Source: Epiperipatus broadwayi (Eukaryota > Onychophora > Udeonychophora > Euonychophora > Peripatidae). From it: 64,000 bases of DNA. Positions within the stretch are counted from its first letter, which is position 1; each line of letters opens with the position of its first letter. Below, piece after piece: positions 25,701-37,700 of this stretch. The translations under genes and the position numbers were made by a program. Location of the stretch: the NCBI GenBank assembly GCA_028023455.1, contig JAQFVV010006295.1, positions 246,001 to 310,000 of the forward strand, given 5' to 3'. The notes under the pieces are model-generated. The model saw only the letters and a program-made list of their open reading frames with translations, was not told the DNA's origin and did not search any database.

Positions 25701-28700
25701 TTTGAAAATTATGTGATTAAAAGCATAATATACTTTTATGCCATTTAATACAGTGAAGAATTAAAGATTTTTAAATCAATTTTTTAGCAGAGGTAAATAA
25801 AATGTAAAAAAATCTCTGTTTGGCCAATTGGAATGGAAATATCGTGCTGAATCCTTTTACTTGTGACTTAAACGATATATGACCTTTTGAGTAGTTAACT
25901 AGATTTTTTTTTTTTTTATTTAAATGAATAACATATCCATGATTTTAAAAAATGCTGCTTTAATTTTTAAAAACACACGCACAAAGTAATCTCAATCTTA
26001 TTGTTGCAATAATAGTAGCTCTTGTCCGAGATGATTCTTCCATGCTGATAAGTGGATCTTAACTTTTTCAAATATGGTTGTAATATTTTTTGAAAAATAA
26101 AAATATGGTTTAAATGTAATTTGAGGAAGAATTATTTAACAATGAATTAGAAAACAAACATGTATTAACGTAGTATTAGGGTTATCAGTTTTATTGATCT
26201 ATATCATACTTACTATTGAACAAAAGAAAAACTAATGAATAAAAAACAAAATGCTCTCATTTATTTTTGAATTCATATCTGCTACAGTATATTAAAAAAA
26301 ATCAAGAAAATAATATATTTTTCAATAAAGATAATTTATTTACCAAAATAATATCAACCATTTAACAAAAAAATACATTGATGCAGAAATGCAAAGTCAT
26401 AACAAATTGTCCTCGTTTATTTTTGAATTTATAGTGATTCATATGAAATATTGTTTACTTTTATTTCATACGCATTTTTTTCTGTGTTTCACCTTTTATT
26501 TTATTTAATACACATTTTTTATTGCAAAATATTTATTTTACTTTATTTCATATCTACTCATAACAATAATTTAAATAATAAATGTAGTGTAACGGATTTG
26601 ACCTTACCATTTAGAGCCCCAAAGTTGACAGCCATAAATATGTAATGGTCCTTACCTACTGAGATGAGGGGTTCATATCTTACTACCGTCATACCTAGGG
26701 TCTTTGGATAGGATAATAAGAATGATGTGATGAATAACCAATGATCATACCTACTTTCAATGGGCTAGCTCTTTATTACATATTAAATTTAGACACAATT
26801 TAGGCTAGTTCGTCTATACTTATCCCCTCTTTTGAAATCCACATATGCCTCAGAATTTGAACTCAGGTAGAATATTGCAATAAACTCTCTTCAGTAAGGA
26901 ATTTACATTAGATATATATACAGAAATCACATATTTATATATATTTCAATTAGAAGGTTCATTTTATTATTTCATTATGCTATTATATACTAAAAAAAAA
27001 TGTGTGAGTGTGTGTATATGATAATCATTTGATGAGTAAAAAAGAAATGATTCTAGTAAACCATTGACCATTTGATGATGATTAAATCAACAAAATTTCT
27101 TTACACTTGAGATAAAAGATCATATTTGGAATTAGAAAGACTCTTTAACAATAAAAAAAAGTATATTTATATATAAATGAAAGTATCAATTATGTATCCC
27201 TTTATTAACCCTTCCCCATGATAGGCATACATGAATAGATAATTATTATGTAAAAATATAATAAATAATAACAGCAAAAAAAATAATTAATCCAATGTTG
27301 CATTTATTATGAACTAACTACCTATTTAACATATATATAAGAAATCCACACTATCTCATACAACTGATACACATGACCACAGACATGTAGAAAAGATAAA
27401 TACTCACCAATATACGTATTTTGTACTAAACCAGCACTCATCAGTTGGTCCAGATTATCATCTCCCACACATATATATAATCAGTGGTCAGTTTATATTA
27501 AAATAGCAAATCTTCATACTTTAATGATTGAAGCCTGTCCATTAAAGTATGAAGATTTGCTATATTAATATAAACTGAGCACTGATTATATATATGTGTG
27601 GGAGATGATAATCTGAACCAATTGATTAGTGCTGGTTTAATATAAAATACGTATATTGGTGAGTATTTATCTTTTCTATATGTGTGGGGTCATGTGTATC
27701 AGTTGTATGAGATAGTGTGGATAGATGGAGGGTGCTTGAAAATCTGAGTTTAAATCCCCTATACTTACAATTAAGATCCAGGTTTGTGAAGAGTCTGGTT
27801 TTCAAATATTTACATATCAAGCTTGTATCCTGCCCATCCCTCTTTTATGTATTTAAATGGATAAAGTCCTATACATGAGGGGTCAGAGTGACTTGAGGTC
27901 AACGTGAGCATGGCAATAACATTGGCATCAGCATGGGATTTGGGTTTTAAAACATCGAATTTTCAATGATATGGATGGCTGAAAAATTGGAGATTGGAAT
28001 AGATTGAAGCCTGTCCCATTAAAGTATGAAGATTTGCTATCTTAATATAAACTGAGCACTGATTATATATGTGTGTGGGAGATGATAATTTGGACCAACT
28101 GATGAGTGCTGGTTTAGTACGAAATACATATATTGGTGATTATTTATCTTTTGTACATGTGTGGGGTCATGTCTATCAGTTGTATGAGATAGTGTGGATA
28201 GATGGAGGGTGCTTGAAAATCTGAGTTCAAATCCCCTATACTTACAATTAAGCTCCAGGTTTGTGAAGAGTGCCTGGTTTTCAAATATTTATATAAAGAA
28301 AATATATTAAGTATATTCCTAGTTTATTTCCAATATTATCAATTTTCTATCCTTGGGAGACACTCTTTTCTATGTATATATTAGTAAAATAGAAAATGAC
28401 CAGTCAATCAAGGGTATAACTCATTCAAACTGAATAAACACTTATTGACAAATGTTAGTAAAAACAATATAAACAATGTAAGTTCTGTCATGTATCAAAT
28501 ATATTTTTTAATGTGGAATAGTAGTAAATAAAAATCTTCTATTCATATTGTGGTAAGGATATATGATGGTAATCATACCTAATGTCATGTCATTACGTAT
28601 TGAGGATTATCTAGATTTTATTAAAAAAGAAAGATTTATTTAACCTTCTTCCCTGCATTTTCTAAGATTTAGATACAATGGACTCTTCCCATATTCTAAA

Positions 28701-31700
28701 AATTTTGGTTTCCAAATATGATTATGAACAAAGCTAATAATAAAAAATATATAAAACAAATTCTACCAACTTATACATAAAGAATTAAAAAAATATATTT
28801 TTTTTATCACACAATACATTAATGTTTCTTTATGATGATTGATGTGAAGCAGTGAGTTAAGCAACTACAATTTGGTAATATGCACCATCTGTCAATGTAT
28901 CAGTTAAAATGTTACGGTAGTTTATCTGATCTTTGTTAAGAATCTTCAATGAAGTATTTCCTATTGTTATTCTTTTTTCGATATCCATGAGTACATTTAG
29001 ATGTGACATCTAAAATTCTTGGACAGGCATCATACAATTGAAAAATAAACATTGCGCATTTTCTGGTAGAGGCTGATAAAACACTTAGCCCTACAACATT
29101 ATTAAATTAGCAGGCAAACATTATTTTTTTATATAAAAAAATATATGAATAAAATTTTATATAGTTATTTAGGTATTGGTTATTAATTTTTTTATATGAG
29201 TAGAATTATTCCTTGGTAATATATATATATAATCTATTTATAATCTATTCTGTTGCTTGATTTGTATTCAAAGAATAGCTTAGTCCTTTTTATATCAAAT
29301 GTATATTTATATCATCAAGACTATTTCTTACAAATGCTTAAGTTTGTCATGAAGGTTTTGATTTAAATATTAATAATCACTTCTCCAAAACTCTTTACAG
29401 CAGTGCTGCAAGAAGTATTTTGTGGATTAAAATGGAAAACTAAAGGAGTGAAAGTAAATGGAGAGTATTTAAGTCATTTAGATTTCGCAGATGATGTAGT
29501 TGTTTTTGCAAATAATGCTTCAGAGCTGCAGGAAATGTTGCAGGAGTTAGCAGATGAAAGTAGAAAAGTAGGACTAAAGATAAATGTTAAAAAGACTAAA
29601 GTAATGTTTAATCGATTTGTTCAAAATATGAAAATAAAGATTGATTATGAAGAATTAGAAGAAGTTAACAGTTACAAATACCTTGGTCAGATTATTAATA
29701 CAGATGGAAACATAATGGAGGAAATTAATCATAGAATTAAACTTGGTTGGAGTGCTTTTGATAGAAATAACTTGATACTAAAAGGAAATATGCCTATGTG
29801 TTTGAAAAGGATAGTTTTTAACAAATGTGTTTTACCAGTTCTTACTTATGGATCTGAGACTTGGACACTTAATAGAAGAGCAATACAGAGACTTCAGACC
29901 ACTCAAAAGAGTATGGGCAGATGTATGTTGGGAGTAACAAGAAGAGATCGAAAACGCAATGTATGGGTAAGACAACAAACAGGTGTTACTGACCTTATTG
30001 AAAAAATTAAAAGATTGAAATGGAGTTGGGCTGGACATATTGCTAGAAGAGATGATAATAGATGGACAATTGAAATTTTAAACTGGATTCCAGGAGATTG
30101 TAAAAGACCCAGAAAGAGACCACATGTGAGATGGATGGATGAAATAAGAAAATGTGCAGGGGTGTTGTGGAGAAGAGAAGCTAAAGATCGGAGAAGATGG
30201 ATTAAACTTGGAGAGACCTTCATCCTGCAGTGGATTGATAATGGTTGATGATGATGATGAATCACTTCTGGCAATATACTTTGTAACCATTCAGTGACTA
30301 ATTTAAAATGTTCAGATAAGTTATATATTTTCCTCCAGATATGAGCATTCGAATTTTTGATGTTGTCTTCTACAACTTATAATCTTATTATTCTCTAAAC
30401 AGAAATGAACTAATTTTATTGTCATATTGTCCTCGGCTTCTATTGTGTATTATTATAGTGTTTTATTTCCTTTTTCGTAACTATATATATATATATTGTT
30501 GTGTGCATTATTTTAACAGGAATCAAAAGGAAATCGCTTAGTAGAATTTTTATTTTCATCTTCCGTATTTGGAAATCTAATGATGAGTTTGTCATTAAAT
30601 CATTACCATGTTTACTTAGTCAAAGTCTGATCAAAATAATGTAAAACATATTTATTAATTTATTATTAATATATATTATTACAATTACTATTTTTTTTTT
30701 TAATTGGGATTTTCTATCTTTTTAGTAAACATTCAAATTTGTTTGATTTTCATTCTTTCTTAATATAGTTATTAATATAAGTGTTTGTTATATGTGTGCA
30801 TAGTTAGTTTATATGTACATTGTAGATTAATTTGGTTATCAACTAGTTGGTTTTGGTGGTAGGAGTGACAAAGTTAGATTGTAAGCTACCCTTACATTAG
30901 ACATAGTAAATTTCAAAGATAAATAGGATTTTTTTATGGATTATCATTTCTGCTTATGTTTTATTATTTCATCAATATATTTTTTTTATTTGTTAAATAA
31001 TTGATATTGTTTTGATAAATATTTTTTTTTTTTGCAAAATATATTGTTTTCTTGATTTTATTTAATATATTTTTATAGCCATAAATTCAATAATAAATGT
31101 TGATATTTTACTTTTTAGCGATTAGTTTTTATTTTGCTCTATGTAACTCTATCAAGTTGGTAAACCAAAAAGCTTCTTTTTTTTAAAGTAATAATTTATT
31201 CATTGTAATAAAAACTTTTAATAATTTCAAACTTGATTCACAATAGTTTTTAATATTATAATTTTTTTTAAAAAAAGATACATAGATATTATTTATTTTA
31301 CTTTTTATTTTATGATAAACATAATATATCAAAAGTAGAATTATTTTTATGAATATTAAATGTTTTCATTTTATATATTATGAAATATTTTATTTTTGAC
31401 TTTTTGTTTTGTTTTCAAGAGCCACTATTATATATATATATTAATGATAATTAAAATACTTTTTAATACCATATGTATTATTTTATTGTAGGGTGGTCAT
31501 GTATTAACACCCCTTCCTGGATGTATACCTCTTAAACCAGGCTCTGCTGTAAGTATTTTTTAAATATGTAATTGCAATATATATATATCAAATAAATGTT
31601 AATAGCTTTAAAATTATAATCTTTACTATTATAATACTTTAAAAATTGAAGCAAATTATACAAGAATTGAGAAGAATAATGATATTTGTGATGCCTTTGA

Positions 31701-34700
31701 TAATATAAGATCTTTATTTTCATTAATAACTAGTCATATTTTACATGTAAAGGGATTATATAACATTTGATTGATATAATTTTTATAGTAGAAAACTTCC
31801 AATTTCTTCAAATGATGTTAATGAAGGATATTGACATTCACTGAGAGGCTCAATAATATTTAAATCAGTTGATTAGGAAAAATATGTAACATTATTATTA
31901 TTATGTTCCTTAAATCAATATTTATATCTGCGTTGAGCTGTCATGCAAATGACATGTTAATGTTTTGGAAGGTGTCATTGTTATTTATAAACAAATTTTT
32001 GTACCATGAAATGAACCTAGTTTTCCAAAATGTTCATATAGTCTAATGCATCAATGAGAATGATTTACTCAATAATACATTGTTATAGTTGCTAAATCAT
32101 GATAGTCCAACTACAATGTCTTGCAATTAAAAGAAATGTTAGGTTTTATAGGATTTTTTTTAGCATTCATTGAACATAAACCCTTTCAATTTTTCTTAAA
32201 GGTGCATTAGTAATTTGACCTTCTTCTAATATTCATTATCCAGGTGAGACTATTTTAAATTGAAAGATTGGTCATAAATGTTCTGATTATAGAGATCATG
32301 ATGGAATGTTTTGTAGATATTGAAGTGTTCAGTTGGCTTCTGCAGTGATGTTTCATTTGACTTGTAGACTACAATACTTTATAAGGTCTGTTGATTTTTC
32401 TCAGCATTTATTTTTGATTATCAGATCTTACTCTAAAGTTTTTTTTTTCATTTTTAGTGAATACAATCATCATTCTTGGGCTGTTAATCTCGAAGAATAA
32501 AAATATCAGCAATTTTAGAAACTAGTGGTTTAGCTAATCAAATACCAATTTCATTCTTTTTGTACTCTTGACAGAATCTGTTTTTTGCATAAGCTTATGA
32601 AACAGATTCAAACTTTCATTCAGATATTTTTTAACACTCTTTGAGTTCTATATGTAAAAGAAAAAAATGTCATATATTTCCAATTTTATGCTATAGCATG
32701 TCACATAGTGCTAATGTAAGAAATTTTCTCATTATTTTGTTGAAATCCTCAATATATTTTTTTTTCTTTCTTTTTTAATTAAACATGCTGTTTTCTGTAT
32801 TTTTCACTATTTACTTTTTCATAAGCATATATGTATTAAGAAAGACTTTATATCATATTGGTTGCTTTATTATCACAGTATCTGGATATTGATGAAACAT
32901 AAAGATTTTCTTAGATTTTAAGACATCGTAAGATTTTTTTTTTTCAAATATTGGCCCCTAGACAAGTTCATCCAATTATTAATCTTAACTGGCTACTTTA
33001 AACTAAAAGATAAAATAAAAAAGCAGAGTCTTACAATATAGCATTTGTCTAATCTGTCAAGTATTGTCTTCTCTTTTATTTACTTTTTAGATGATATTGA
33101 AGTCTGTTATTCTAATGCAGTTGTATTTATATTAAAATGAAAAATCCTAACCATAGTTTTCCAGTTTACCTATATTATGTTTTGCTGAATTTCATCACCT
33201 ATCATAATATGATAGTAGGGTGGATTAGTGGCTGCTGCTAATTATATTGATAACAAAAAATGAACTCCAGATTACCTGTCACTTGATTTAGCTATTGATT
33301 TATTTATCCAATATAAAATTTAAAAGGGGATTAATGATAGATGACCATTTAGATGATTTTTGTTTTTAATCAATGTGCTTTATAAATTTTTCCCCACATA
33401 TATAAGGAGCTTTTCTAGTTGTTCATATTTATTCATTTAGTTAGATGTACTTAAAACTTCACTAGCCTTTTTTTAATTATTTTTTGACAGTGTGTATTGC
33501 TTTTGGATGAGATTTTAGTGTGTGAAATTTAATTATGGTCAGTGTCCAAAGTCTTAATAATGATTTTTGACTGCATTAACATGATCATATTTTCTAGTAC
33601 TAATGTGACAATTGATCATTTCCTATACACTTCATAAAGGATTTTACAAACAGATGAGCCTCAAGAAGATATGAGTTCTTGGATTTTAGCAAAGTATTGT
33701 CACCTTTATGGTTGTTGGGGAATTTTTATACATTATATTGTTTTAGAATATGAATTGTTTTTTGGTTTTTTTAATGCAAAAAAAAAACAAACAAAAGCTT
33801 TAATTGTAGATGTTTTATTTTGTAAAGAAAAAACATTTTGATTTTGGTTATAGTTAACACCATATTCATTTGATATCAAGACATTACAAATAATTTTAAC
33901 TGCTTTTTTTAGAATAACTTTATTAGACAATAAAAATAATCTTATAAAGAGGGATTTGTCAGTGAAAAAAGCTGATTAGGATGATGATGATGAAGGAACA
34001 TTTTCAAAATTTGTTGGTATGTACAAAAAAACCAGAGAACTTTAGAAAAATTGTCATGTATTTTGAAAATAAAAATATTAAGAAAGTGAGTTGATCTCAG
34101 TTTCTATAATATAGTTGTTATGTGAGTGGAGGTTATCAAAATAAACAAAAAACTTATAGTTTTTTTTTTTTTAATGAAGTCACCATGTGGCAACAGTATC
34201 ATTAATATATCTAAAAGAAACTGAAATTTTATGCATTGACAGTTTTAACCTACATTTCTAAATACTTCATGAAAGGATTGGCAAAAGTACTAGAGATTGA
34301 TGAGCACCTATTATTATGTTGACCATGAAATATAAAAAATGTTTTGTAGAAATTATGTTTTATACTAACAAATTTAATAGTGTATGAAGTTGTTTTTTAA
34401 GACTTCATCTACTGAAAGACACAGCATCAAAGTTGATTGCAATGTCATTAAGTAAAGCTTTTAATTCATTAAAAATGGAAATGAGTAGGTTGGTTTTTAA
34501 CAAAAGATTTCACTGATGTCATTCGTGGCAATAATTGACTGCAGTATATCTTTCTAATGCTAGAGTACGGCACAAAGAGTGTTGTCTTTTAATGTATCTT
34601 TGAAAGATTATATAACTTAAGACATAATAGGCATTTTTTTTCTGGGAATGATTTTAATTTTTTATTTCATTATCTATTAAAGAATTTTTAATAAGATTCT

Positions 34701-37700
34701 TAATAGTTTTCTCAAGCTGAATTGTGTGATCTGTTCATTCTTAATATAAACTTCAATCTAGAGTTAAGCAAAGATTTTATCATTTTACAAGTCTAAAGTA
34801 ATATCCGTTTTTTGTCAGAAGAATATCAATTGATTTGCCTGACTTGACATCCACAAGAATGTGTCTTCCTTCTTTTGAAGTATTATTTTTGGAAAATGAG
34901 ATTCTCATGAAAAATATTTTAAATATCGGCTCTAGTAAGAGAATACTAACAGTAACATTACTTGACTTTTTTATCTTACTTCTATACTTCCAAGAACAGT
35001 AGAGCTATCTGATGATATGGATACTATAGCAGTATATCAGCTGGCGTTAATTGATTACTCAGACTACTAGTAGATAGCTCTAGAATATGATGGAAAAAGA
35101 GTATTTCTACTGTCTGATAAAGTTTTCCTAGAAAAATAATATTATTTATGTGGATTGGATGTTAAATGAATACAGTGCTAAAACTGCAACCAGAACTATC
35201 TAATGTATTTGAAATAATGTTAAAAAGGCAATGTTTTGTCTCTTAGATAAAAGAAATTTATAAAAAATATATATATAAATAAATATGAAGATCTATAATT
35301 TAAAACTATATATAAATAATTGTTTTAAAAATGTGTATAATTATTGGTTTTTATTAATAAAGAAAAAAAAAGTAAAAGAAACAATTGATAAAATTTGTCA
35401 TATATAAAGCACTACAGTTCTTATTAACTATCAAAAAATGGCAGTATTTAATCAAAATCTAAGAATTTAAACCCACCTGAAACCCAGAATGTCTATGAAA
35501 TCTTTTGTGAATGTGTTTTCTGCAGGTATTTGTGTTTTCTGCAGGTATTAGGTATCATGCATTAATATTATAAAAGATGAACTTGTTAATGTAGTTAAAC
35601 AATAATGTACAACAATGGCATTCAATGTTAAATATTGGCAATAATATAGATTTCGCTAATAGTAAATTTTAATTCAGATGTTATCCACTGTCATATTTCA
35701 TCTTGATTTCAGCAGTGGACTAATCCTTATTCCTTCCTTATCTGATCGAATTGAGCTTCATTGCCACTAACCAATGTGTAAACATATAGATAAAACTCAG
35801 CCAATGGTTAGTATAGGCCAATAGACACTGATGTTCGCTGAATCCGATTGCTTCTATTAAGGTTGGGGGTCTGGCAATAAATAGTGAGCCTTTTTGGAGA
35901 TAAGGAGAGTTCATCTGTCTAAGCTAAATGGCGGTATGCATTCTCCATTGAAATCACTACTAACAGTGAGTGTTTCCCTTATAGCCGTTGCCTATAGGTT
36001 TACGCAGTGAGGCAAATCCATAATAGGACTGGGAGCTGCTAAGACCCGAATCGACTCGAGGTAAGCTGTCTGGTACATCCAGAAAAGTCATTAGATAAAC
36101 TCATGAGATAGGCTGTTACGTACAACTGGAAATGAGTCGAGTCTTTCGGACACCAACGTCTGTCTAATCTAAATGATGGTATGCATTTGCCATTGAAACC
36201 ACTACTAACAGTGAGCGTTTCCGGAAGCTGCTAAGACTAGAGCCGACTTGAGGCAAGCTGTCTGGTACATCCGGAAGAGTCATTAGACAGACTCACGAGA
36301 TAGGCTGTTACATACAGCTGGAAGTGAGTCGAATCTTTTGGGCACCACCGGCCCTGCATTAATTGAGATTATAAATATAGCAGTATATTCATTGATATTA
36401 TATGTTATGTAAATATATTTAATTTTAATAAATCATATTAATTAATTTCAGGTGTTTGTATTTTTTGATATTGCTGGTTGGAGTCTGAAACCAGACGAAA
36501 CACAACAGAATTAGCACAGTTTGACAAAAGAAATACTTTTCCCCACAACTGGAAAACTAGAGTAAATACACAAGTGCACAGTTAAAGACATTCATTAGTA
36601 ATTCATAATATGCTTATTACTATGATAACATAAATCATATTGTTGCTAAGCACCCATGATAAAATTTCAAAGATTATATGCATTTTGATAGGCTTTGACA
36701 TTACCATGTATCTTTGAATATTAGAAATTGGATAAAAACAATGAGTTGCCATGCACAAGAGGAATAGTAATGGTGAGTGATGAGGAAAATACTGATGTAT
36801 GTAATACAGACTCTCCTATTATTAGATTGTTTATGTTCCGTTATAAACTTTTTTAGAAATTTTGTGATTGTGTGAGACCTTAATTAATTTGGTGCTGATT
36901 GATGTATATTAAAATATTGTTTTTACATCGTAGCCTGTTTATTCCAAAAGAAAGAATCATGACTTGGAATTTTGTATTGTTAATGGAAGGTCTTATCTGA
37001 CCTTTAAATATATTGTTAATTACTATATTAAATAAAACATTGATAGAAAAGTTAAATCAGAAGTATGCTTAATTTTACAATTAATCAAAGAATTACAGAA
37101 TTCTGTCAAAAATATAAAGGCAACAGATCAAATTTTATTGATGTCTTGTTTATTTATTACATTAAATTTTTGTATAAAATCAAGGCATTGATTTATAGTT
37201 CTTAATAAATTTATCCAATTATGAGTGTCATCTTTGGATTTTTGTGATTTATAATTATTATACTTAAAATATTTTTTAATGAATCATATTTATTTTTATG
37301 TTAATTATTAAAACTTTTAACTTAACAAAATAACAATAACTCACACATTGAAGAATAAAGAAATGTTATAATGAGTTTTAATAATTATTACAATTACATC
37401 AACCATGAAAATAAAATTTTAAAAAATGTTGAAGAAATAAATATTTTTATATGTTAATATCTTAAAAATTAATGTAAACTTAATAAAGTAGTCAGAAGCA
37501 AGACTGATAATGTTAATATAGCACTATCATTTAATATCTATTGATTACACTAACTTACAATAGATGTAAGCCAGTAGCAGAAACCGGTCTGGGATTTGGG
37601 GATATTCTGCAAAGCTTGTTAAGAGCTTATTTGCAAGCTCTTTATATAACATTTGTAATACAAGCTTGTTAAATTAGGTCATGTGACATGACTTGATTTC

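Larger units (their letters stand above)
27331..28302 (+). mobile_element. Hammerhead-bearing retroelement composite, family 2
   Basis: A minus-orientation arm (27344-27525), a 15-nt loop (27526-27540) and a plus arm (27541-27722) of equal 182-bp length form a near-perfect palindrome. The plus copy continues and is followed by a second plus copy with a period of 476 (27527 and 28003, both starting attgaagcctgtcc). The flanks tatatataagaaa (27331-27343) and ttatataaagaaaa (about 28289-28302) could be an imperfect target-site duplication. Three hammerhead copies are present at 27406-27449 (minus), 27617-27660 (plus) and 28094-28137 (plus). Architecture equals families 1 and 3 although the sequences are unrelated. 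Confidence 0.78.

Noticed and set aside
29832-30290. Minus-strand open frames opposite the RTE gene
   Set aside because: They are antisense shadows of the intact RTE frame at 29403-30248.
35005-35045. CTGATGA at about 35010
   Set aside because: No stem II plus GAAA follows at the right distance.
36475-36510. GTCTG-CAGAC hairpin followed by GAAAC
   Set aside because: Looks like half a hammerhead, but the seven bases before the hairpin share only the last two positions with CUGANGA.
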